Of a stretch of 40,355 bases of DNA, positions 17,314-23,215 are shown in pieces. Position numbers and translations under genes: made by a program. The stretch is from CAYFUT01 sp964346395 (GTDB lineage Bacteria; Bacillota; Halanaerobiia; Halobacteroidales; Halobacteroidaceae): NCBI GenBank assembly GCA_964346395.1, contig CAYFUT010000018.1:1-40355 (forward strand), in the 5' to 3' direction. Positions within the stretch are counted from its first letter, which is position 1, and each line of letters begins with the position of its first letter. Below the pieces are notes generated by a model. The model searched no databases. It saw only the letters and a list, made by a program, of their open reading frames with translations, and was not told where the DNA came from.

Positions 17314-18378
17314 CTAATCACTCTCCATTATCCAGATATTATCTTTATCAATCACTAAAGTTATTTCCTGCCCCACAGTAAAATTAGAAGGCGGCAGTTC
17401 AGTAGCTTTAATAATCTGTTCCCCATCATCAATCAGATAACAGATCCGCTCTCCTACAAATTTTCGTTCTTTGATAGTTCCCGCCAACTGAAACCCAGAA
17501 CTAGACTGACTCTGTCTTACCTCTACAAATTCAGGCCGCAGCATTAATTCCAACCTAACTCCATCCGTTAACTCCACCTGGTCGGCCACCACTTCCGCAG
17601 CAAGCGGAAGTTTACCTTCTGCAAATCGAAAATATCCGTCTTCATACTGGCCGCTAATATAATTAACATCTCCAAAAAAGTCAGCTACAAATTTGCTTTG
17701 CGGCTTTTTATATAATTCTTCCGGCGTTCCCACCTGTTCAATTCGCCCCTGATTCATAACGGCAATTCGGTCAGCAACCAGCATAGCTTCATCCCGATCG
17801 TGAGTTACAAATACAGTCGTCATCTCCTGCTCTTGATGCAAATTACGAATGAACTGCTGCATTTCTCCCCGTAGATTAGCATCTAAATTCGTTAGCGGTT
17901 CATCCAGCAGTAGTACTTCCGGATTGATAGCCAGCGCCCGGGCCAACGCCACCCGCTGTTTTTGGCCCCCCGAAAGTTCTTGCGGGCTCTGCTCTTCAAA
18001 TCCGCTCATATTCACCAGTTCTAACAGTTCTTCTACCCGCTGCTGTTGATAATCTTCCTCAGCACCCTTCATTTTAAGGCCAAAAGCAATATTTTCTGCT
18101 ACATTCAAATGAGGAAATAATAAATAATCCTGAAATACCAGGACTGCTCCTCTAGTTTCTGTCGGTACTCCCACTACTGAAGTCTGATTAAATAGAATAT
18201 CTCCTCCATCAGGCTGCAGCAGACCAGAAATCAACTTCAAAGTAGTAGTTTTCCCGCAGCCGGAAGGACCCAGTAATGCTACTAACTCCCCCGGCTCTAC
18301 TGTAAGATTCAATTGTTCAATCACGTGTTCATCAGCAAAACTTTTATTAATATTTTCTAGATCTATTCTTACCATCAT
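17314..18378 (-). CDS. ABC transporter ATPase, YnjD/PotA-like, with TOBE domain
   Basis: Energises the two permeases encoded upstream. Walker A GPSGCGKT (37-44), Q-loop FQDYLLFPHLN, signature LSGGQKQR, Walker B VLLLDEPLTNLD, and H-loop VTHDRDEAM are all intact. Residues from about 240 form a TOBE regulatory domain, as in PotA/FbpC-type importers. GAGG lies five bases before the ATG. In the expected operon this gene would follow the permeases directly, but a 700-bp insertion with repeats and an RNA-like element separates them. Downstream, the glycosyltransferase follows after one base, so ATPase and transferases are co-translated. Confidence 0.93.
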   Translation of the reverse strand: MMVRIDLENINKSFADEHVIEQLNLTVEPGELVALLGPSGCGKTTTLKLISGLLQPDGGDILFNQTSVVGVPTETRGAVLVFQDYLLFPHLNVAENIAFGLKMKGAEEDYQQQRVEELLELVNMSGFEEQSPQELSGGQKQRVALARALAINPEVLLLDEPLTNLDANLRGEMQQFIRNLHQEQEMTTVFVTHDRDEAMLVADRIAVMNQGRIEQVGTPEELYKKPQSKFVADFFGDVNYISGQYEDGYFRFAEGKLPLAAEVVADQVELTDGVRLELMLRPEFVEVRQSQSSSGFQLAGTIKERKFVGERICYLIDDGEQIIKATELPPSNFTVGQEITLVIDKDNIWIMESD

Positions 18379-18415
18379 TATACCTCGCTTTTATGAATTG
18401 TTAAGTTGACAGTAG

Positions 18416-18540
18416 ATACGGTTTTTGTGGTTTTCATAGCCAGGCTTGATTTTTAGCCTGGATATATACGGTTTTTGTGGTTTTCATGGAGAGTCTGTTA
18501 AGACTCGTAAAGTTTTCATAATCAGTCTGCATTTTAGACT
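18416..18540. repeat. tandem 50-bp repeat modules with hairpins
   Basis: A 22-base unit (ATACGGTTTTTGTGGTTTTC plus AT) occurs exactly at 18416-18437 and 18466-18487; a third, shortened copy keeps GTTTTCAT at 18512-18519. Each copy is followed within a few bases by a small hairpin: CCAGGCT/AGCCTGG (18440-18461), GAGTCT/AGACTC (18491-18506) and AGTCT/AGACT (18524-18540). The hairpin sequences differ while the leading motif is kept. On the minus strand each hairpin is followed by ATGAAAAC. Function unknown. Confidence 0.8.
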
Positions 18541-18563
18541 AGTTATATAATTTATGCGTAAAA

Positions 18564-18958
18564 CTACGTGGGCTTGCCCCGTGGATGTAAGCACTAACAA
18601 TAAGCTGATTCAATATTAGCTTATTGTTAAATTTTATTATGGATTTAAGCCACAAATACTGATATACTATTAATAGATAAGGTAATTCTAACAACTGAAT
18701 ATATAGGGTTGCAACAGGAATTAAGCGACAACCAAGCTCCTCTGTTGCATAAAATATTTAAGGTATCAGAATACCTATAACCGTCAGTACCGTAGGGCAT
18801 ACGGGATTCTAAGCCTCTGGAAATTTATTGGAGCAAGGATTTTTAATCCTGCGATAGAAACTGTAAGACCTAACTTTTACTTAATACTTGATATTAAGTA
18901 AAATAGGCTCGTTTCTAGGAATGAGGAATCCTCGTGGGCTTGCCCCGAGGAAAGTCAA
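18564..18958 (+). mobile_element. ORF-less IS200/IS605-like element (paired end hairpins)
   Basis: Two hairpins share the identical 15-base core CGTGGGCTTGCCCCG, with the same bulged T: CTACG-T-GGG-CTTG-CCC-CGTGG at 18564-18584 and TCCTCG-T-GGG-CTTG-CCC-CGAGGA at 18929-18951. The right one is flanked by GAGGAATCC on its left and AAGTCAA on its right, the arrangement seen at the right end of many TnpB-carrying IS605-family elements, with TCAA (18955-18958) as a candidate cleavage site. No transposase, TnpB or IscB reading frame lies between them. Also inside is an 11-bp inverted repeat (AACAATAAGCT, 18596-18606 with 18618-18628). The left cleavage point cannot be fixed by eye. Confidence 0.6.
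18706..18952 (+). ncRNA. orphan omega-RNA/HEARO-like structured RNA
   Basis: A dense series of stems on the plus strand. GCAACAG (18711-18717) pairs with CTGTTGC (18742-18748), with GGT/ACC interleaved as a possible pseudoknot. AGGTAT/ATACCT has a four-base loop (18761-18776). CCGTA/TACGG spans 18790-18804, and AGGATT/AATCCT spans 18836-18850. A nested long stem has AGAAAC (18856-18861) with GTTTCT (18911-18916), CCTA with TAGG, and an inner perfect 12-bp stem (18875-18903). The end hairpin follows. This order and the IS605-like end resemble guide-RNA scaffolds of TnpB/IscB elements (omega-RNA, HEARO). No nuclease gene is present here, so it would have to act with a nuclease elsewhere or be a relic. 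Assignment is by structure and motif memory, not by a model search. Confidence 0.5.
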
Positions 18959-18985
18959 ATTAATTTCATCAGCATTAGCTTAAGC

Positions 18986-19063
18986 TTGAGATTGGGATTG
19001 AGGCTGAGCAACCCATACAACCAATGGTTATAATCGGTTACTCAATCTTAAACTCAACCTCAA
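18986..19063. repeat. 28-base inverted repeat with wobble-compensated arms
   Basis: Arms at 18986-19013 and 19036-19063 pair over 28 positions. Of seven non-Watson-Crick positions, six are transitions of the sort that give G-U pairs in RNA. The loop is 22 bases. It lies between the RNA-like element and the stop of the second permease gene, and could act as a processing or stability hairpin at the 3' end of the permease message. Confidence 0.6.
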
Positions 19064-19086
19064 ATTTAATGCACTATAGCTATATA

Positions 19087-19896
19087 TCACATATAAAAAT
19101 GATCCTCCGGCTGATCGCCGCCTTTAAACAGACGTTCCATAATTAACGTGAAAATTAAGGCAGCAATAATAAATACCCAGCTATAAACCGCAGCCAACAT
19201 CCGGTCTCCGCTTTTAACCAGCGGAAATAAAACCATCGGAAAACTAACTACCTGTCCGCCGCCGATTAAAAAGGTTAATAAATACTGACTAAAAGAAACA
19301 ATAAATACCATAATACCCGCCGAAAAAATTCCCGGATAAATCAAAGGCAAAGTAATATGAAAAAACCGCTGCCATAAGCTCGCACCCAGTACCTGAGCTT
19401 GAGCTTCCATCCGATTCCCCAGCGCTTCAAAAACATGCGTCAAAATCCGCACAGAATAAGGAATGGTAGGTACCAAATGTACCAGAATAACTCCTAAAAT
19501 ATTATCGGTTAATCCAAACTTCATAAAATTAATATGAATTCCCATCGTTACTGCCAACGGAGGAACAATTATCGGCGCTAAAACCAGTACTTTTATCAAT
19601 TCTCGCCCCGGAAAATCATAAGTACCCAATGCTTTCCCCGCTGGAATACTAACTGCCAAAGCTAAACCAGTAACTCCTAAACCAATAGTAAAGCTAGTTT
19701 TTAGCGCCGGCAGGGCATCATTAACCGGATCAAGAAAATACTTCCACCCCTCTAAAGTAAACTCTTGCGGCAGTAAATGCGGCCACGACCAGCTATCCGT
19801 AAGTGACCAAATGGCCAGCACTATCAACGGTAAGATTAGCATAAATACTAAACTATATACTAGCGCATAGCGAATTATTTTTCCCGGTTTAACCAT
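19087..19896 (-). CDS. ABC transporter permease, C-terminal-half YnjC-like
   Basis: Inner-membrane permease with six predicted helices and the EAA loop EAQAQVLGASLWQRFFHITLPLIYPG. The start was moved inward to the ATG at 19896 (MVKPGKIIRYALVYSL): AAGGAGGAG is five to six bases upstream, whereas the longer reading adds a 21-residue polar tail that overlaps the previous gene. In E. coli, YnjC is one double-length permease; here the two halves are separate genes 49 bp apart. It ends just before the 700-bp insertion. Confidence 0.9.
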   Translation of the reverse strand: MVKPGKIIRYALVYSLVFMLILPLIVLAIWSLTDSWSWPHLLPQEFTLEGWKYFLDPVNDALPALKTSFTIGLGVTGLALAVSIPAGKALGTYDFPGRELIKVLVLAPIIVPPLAVTMGIHINFMKFGLTDNILGVILVHLVPTIPYSVRILTHVFEALGNRMEAQAQVLGASLWQRFFHITLPLIYPGIFSAGIMVFIVSFSQYLLTFLIGGGQVVSFPMVLFPLVKSGDRMLAAVYSWVFIIAALIFTLIMERLFKGGDQPEDHFYM

Positions 19897-19945
19897 TCTA
19901 CTCCTCCTTAAATTACAATAATTTATTAATGCTTTATCATTTATA

Positions 19946-20818
19946 TTAATTATATTCAAGTACTAAATCAAGCAGCTTCTTATATAAATAAATCAACCCA
20001 AAACAGATTCCAGCTAAAGTAATAGCAATTACCATTGCATAAGGCCGCTGGGTTAAATCAGAACTAATATACCGCTGGTAAGCTAATACTGATAGTGTTT
20101 TAGGATAAGTTGGCCCTAACAAATAAGGAATTTCAAAGGCCCCAAAGGAAAAAGCAAATACAATAATAAACCCGGTCCCTATGCTGGGTAGAGATAGAGG
20201 GAAATAAATTTTCCAGAAAATCTGGCGGGAGTTGGCCCCTAAATTAGCTGCTACCTGGCTGAATGAATCATTAATATGTTTTAATACTGTATATGTAACC
20301 AGCGCAATAAAAGGAATCTGCTTCCAGAGATAGACCAGAATAATTCCTACGCCCCCGCGGTCAAAAACAAGTTTAGGGAAAACTTCTAAATTATCAATCA
20401 CTCCCAACTGAAATAGTAACCGGGATAACAAACCGCTCTGTGTAAAAAATAAAAATATTAATAAGGAAGCTATAATATGCGGCACAATAATCGGCAACTT
20501 ATATAGTAACTGCACTATTTTATGTTCTCGCGGCAACTTTACTAACTGATAAGCCAAAGCTACCCCGATAACTACTGATACTACAGCTGAAATAAAGGAA
20601 ATATACAAACTATATAATAAAGCATCCATAAATTCAGGACTAGTCCAGATTTCTAAGTAATACTTTAAGGTAAATTCTTTCAACCCCAGTAAAGGAAAAT
20701 AACCAAAACTCTGAGCTAAAGCTAAAATCACGCCTCCTAAAAATAAACCAATCAAGACTGTTAATACCGGCAGTAGTAAAATATACGGCTGCCATCTGCT
20801 GTACTTCTGTAGATTCAA
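19946..20818 (-). CDS. ABC transporter permease, N-terminal-half YnjC-like
   Basis: First permease of the YnjB-type importer, with six predicted helices beginning YILLLPVLTVLIGLFLGGVIL and EAA loop QVAANLGANSRQIFWKIYFPLSLPS. The start is decided by GGGAGG eight bases before a TTG at 20818 (protein MNLQKYSRWQPYI). The longer frame would start with another TTG inside an AT-rich intergenic repeat with no ribosome binding site. It follows the binding protein by about 255 bp and precedes the second permease. Together they should form the heterodimeric channel. Confidence 0.88.
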   Translation of the reverse strand: MNLQKYSRWQPYILLLPVLTVLIGLFLGGVILALAQSFGYFPLLGLKEFTLKYYLEIWTSPEFMDALLYSLYISFISAVVSVVIGVALAYQLVKLPREHKIVQLLYKLPIIVPHIIASLLIFLFFTQSGLLSRLLFQLGVIDNLEVFPKLVFDRGGVGIILVYLWKQIPFIALVTYTVLKHINDSFSQVAANLGANSRQIFWKIYFPLSLPSIGTGFIIVFAFSFGAFEIPYLLGPTYPKTLSVLAYQRYISSDLTQRPYAMVIAITLAGICFGLIYLYKKLLDLVLEYN

Positions 20819-20867
20819 CCTGAATTCCTCCCATCTAAACAACAAATTTACAATTGACAATTAATAG

Positions 20868-20955
20868 TTGACAGTTAACAACCCAAAACAAGTTCAAACC
20901 CTATAACCCCTTAAACTCTAAAAATATCTATTTTCTTTAGGGTTTTAACTGTCAA
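20868..20955. repeat. intergenic inverted repeat between binding protein and permease genes
   Basis: TTGACAGTTAACAACCC (20868-20884) pairs with GGGTTTTAACTGTCAA (20940-20955), with one bulge. To its right (21015-21060) the motif CATTTATCATTTTCCATT is repeated in tandem. On the minus strand the structure falls between the stop of the binding-protein gene and the first permease, where it may limit read-through. No gene is visible in 20819-21072. Confidence 0.65.
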
Positions 20956-21072
20956 CTTATTGATTTAAACTTTTAAATTTTAAAAGTTTAGTTTAAGTTA
21001 ACTTATATACTAATATTATCATTTATCATTTTCCATTTTTCATTTATCATTTTCCATTCTCAATTCTCAATT

Positions 21073-22326
21073 TTATTGTCCCACTATTTTCTGCCATTCC
21101 TCTTCAATAATCGGCACCAAGTCAGACGGAATTTCCGGTACGCTGTGTTGGTCAAGTTCAGTTGGGGGTAAAGTAGCCGGCCCTAAATCAAGACTTTCTA
21201 CTTTTTCTTTCTCCTCTTCGCTTAATTTATCCGTAGCAAATACAGGTAAAGCTCCCCAATTTTCTGGTTTATACTTAGAATATTGCGCTGCAAAGCTTTC
21301 CAGAAAGTTAATTGTTACTAATGCTCCTGGTTTATTAGGTGCATTAAAAGGAACTGCTAGAAAGTTGGTATTTGAAATTGTCCCTTTTTCTAATACAAAA
21401 GTACGAGCCGTATCCGGATAATTTCCTTTATTAATCTCAGCAGTTGCCTTGCTCGGGTCATAACCCATGCTCATCCAGACTTCTCCATCAGCAAACATAT
21501 TATCCAGTTGAGCAATAGTAGCCGGATAAGTCTCTCCCGTCCTCCACAAGTAAGGTTCTAACTCAGCTAAAAATTCTAATGCCGGACGAATAGTCTTTCT
21601 TACTTCCGCTTCACTCATATCATAATACTGCTGATAGCCGCCTGTCTTCCGGTAAATTACATGGCGCACAAAAGCACTGCCCGTAAAATCAGGTAAAGCA
21701 GGATAAGTAAACTTCCTAGGATGTTCTTTAATCCAAGTTACCAACTCTTCAAAATTCTGCGGCGGATTAGATACTTTAGCTTGATCATAAATGAAAACAA
21801 ATTGCGCTCGATTATAAGGAGCTTCATAACCCTTGGTAGGAAAACCAAAATCAGTAGTATTCTGATCAGCATCTTGATCTATATACTGCTGATAATTAGG
21901 TAGTTTATCTACAAACGGCCCCCATAATAGCTCCTCCTGCATTGCCGTTTTGAAATTTTCCCCATTAATCCAAAGAACATCAATACTTCCCTGTTCTTTA
22001 TTAATTTTCTTTTCATTTAATAATTTATTTAAATAATCTTCTGGTCCCATTGGTACTCGATTCAATTCTATATTATAACGTTCTTCTAACTGAGAAGCAA
22101 CATAAGTATCCACCCAATTATTAATAGTTCTACTTCCGCCCCACATATAAAAGTTAACCGTTGTTCCTTCTGCCTCCTTAACAATCTGTTCCCAATCTTG
22201 TTCTAATACTTTCGTCTGCTCTTCATTATTATCACCAAAAATCCACCAGGCACCAACGGTGCTAGAACAAATGATTACTAAACTAATTGCTGCTGTTAAA
22301 ATTAATTTTATACGTGTCTTTTTCAC
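21073..22326 (-). CDS. YnjB-like ABC transporter substrate-binding protein
   Basis: Extracytoplasmic receptor of the YnjBCD-type importer. The GTG start is followed by a Sec-type signal peptide (MKKTRIKLILTAAISLVIIC); the Cys is not in a good lipobox, so the protein may be secreted or anchored by its signal. The body has the YnjB landmarks: VNFYMWGGSRTINNWVD early, and GSIDVLWINGENFKTAMQ at about residue 120. At 417 residues it is close to the family length. AAGGGG precedes the GTG by 11 bases. E. coli YnjB has no proven substrate, so none is claimed. The first permease follows on the same strand. Confidence 0.88.
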   Translation of the reverse strand: MKKTRIKLILTAAISLVIICSSTVGAWWIFGDNNEEQTKVLEQDWEQIVKEAEGTTVNFYMWGGSRTINNWVDTYVASQLEERYNIELNRVPMGPEDYLNKLLNEKKINKEQGSIDVLWINGENFKTAMQEELLWGPFVDKLPNYQQYIDQDADQNTTDFGFPTKGYEAPYNRAQFVFIYDQAKVSNPPQNFEELVTWIKEHPRKFTYPALPDFTGSAFVRHVIYRKTGGYQQYYDMSEAEVRKTIRPALEFLAELEPYLWRTGETYPATIAQLDNMFADGEVWMSMGYDPSKATAEINKGNYPDTARTFVLEKGTISNTNFLAVPFNAPNKPGALVTINFLESFAAQYSKYKPENWGALPVFATDKLSEEEKEKVESLDLGPATLPPTELDQHSVPEIPSDLVPIIEEEWQKIVGQ

Positions 22327-22393
22327 AGTCTATCTACCCCTTTCATTCTTATTCTGATGTTGAAACTACTTATTCATTATTAAGTTCAATAGA

Positions 22394-22466
22394 TTAGTAT
22401 AGTAGTAAAGGTAGCTAGGATAAGTTATATAACTCATCCTAGCTACCTGAAATTATACTATACTAA
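22394..22466 (-). terminator. large imperfect palindrome, probable terminator after the TVP38 gene
   Basis: Outer arms TTAGTATAGTA (22394-22404) and TACTATACTAA (22456-22466) and inner arms AGGTAGCTAGGAT (22409-22421) and ATCCTAGCTACCT (22436-22448) are perfect complements. The centre AGTTAT/ATAACT is itself palindromic. On the minus strand it starts 12 bp after the TVP38 stop and is followed by TTTACTACT inside the arm. It separates TVP38 from the YnjB-like gene. Confidence 0.7.
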
Positions 22467-22478
22467 GTTAATTTAAGA

Positions 22479-23195
22479 TTAACTTTCCTGTTCATCCATT
22501 TCTTCGATTTCATCAAGAATATCTTCTTCCTCATCGCTCCGCAAGAATTTCGGAATCAAAGAAATACCAAATAATACAACACCAGCTACTGCCAAATAAC
22601 CAATAATTTTCACCGGACTACCGCCGGAAGTAATTGCTCCCCCGGCAAAAGAAAAGGCAAAACAACCAGGCAGCATGAAGACGAAAGTAGTCCACGCATA
22701 AACCGGTAGGCTAACTGCTGTTAGCGAATAAACATAATTCTGGACATTATAAGGAAAAACCGGCACTAAACGAGTCAACATTAAAAAGCGCCAACCTTCC
22801 TTCTCTACTCCCTCATCAATTTTCTGTAGTTTAGGATTGTTTTCTACCATATTCTTAACCATATCGCGAGCCACATATTTTCCGGCCAAAAAGGCAAGCA
22901 CTGCCCCGATAGTAGCTCCAAAAGCGGTATATAACGTACCTAACCACGGGCCAAATAAAAGACCACCAACAAGTCCTAAAGCTCCTCCCGGCAGTAAAAA
23001 GACAGCCGAAGCACACCAGAGGCCAATAAAAGCTACCGGTCCCCAAAAGCCTAACCCATCAATCGCTTGCTTAAGTTCCTCGGGCTGCTTGAAGTACTCC
23101 CAGTAGCCCATCTGTCTCACAAAGATAATTACTCCCGCTATAATTGCCGCAAAAATAACAAGTTTTTTAACATTACTTTTCGTTTCTTCATTCAT
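22479..23195 (-). CDS. TVP38/TMEM64 (DedA superfamily) membrane protein, YdjX/YdjZ-like
   Basis: Polytopic inner-membrane protein with about six helices. The conserved core is FLPGGALGLVGGLLFGPWLGTLYTAFGATIGAVLAFLAGKYVARD (in pieces around residues 65-110), followed by RFLMLTRLVPVFPYNVQNYVYSLT, the family's re-entrant/Arg segment. The C-terminus is very acidic (DEEEDILDEIEEMDEQES). The ribosome binding site is GAGGAGG. It starts about 20 bp after the flavoprotein gene, so the two form an operon. In E. coli ydjX and ydjZ sit next to ynjABCDEF, matching the order here. DedA-type proteins are implicated in lipid scrambling and, in some bacteria, in selenite entry; the role here is open. Confidence 0.92.
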   Translation of the reverse strand: MNEETKSNVKKLVIFAAIIAGVIIFVRQMGYWEYFKQPEELKQAIDGLGFWGPVAFIGLWCASAVFLLPGGALGLVGGLLFGPWLGTLYTAFGATIGAVLAFLAGKYVARDMVKNMVENNPKLQKIDEGVEKEGWRFLMLTRLVPVFPYNVQNYVYSLTAVSLPVYAWTTFVFMLPGCFAFSFAGGAITSGGSPVKIIGYLAVAGVVLFGISLIPKFLRSDEEEDILDEIEEMDEQES

Positions 23196-23215
23196 GAATA
23201 AACCCTCCTCAAGAG

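Noticed and set aside
18378..18490. IscB/TnpB N-terminal remnant on the minus strand (ATGAAAACC frames)
   Set aside because: The frames stop after fewer than 20 codons and arise from the repeated 22-base motif; no RuvC-like motif could be recognised.
18416..18540. CRISPR-like array
   Set aside because: Only two exact 22-base copies and one partial copy; the intervening sequences are self-complementary hairpins, not spacers, and no cas gene is present.
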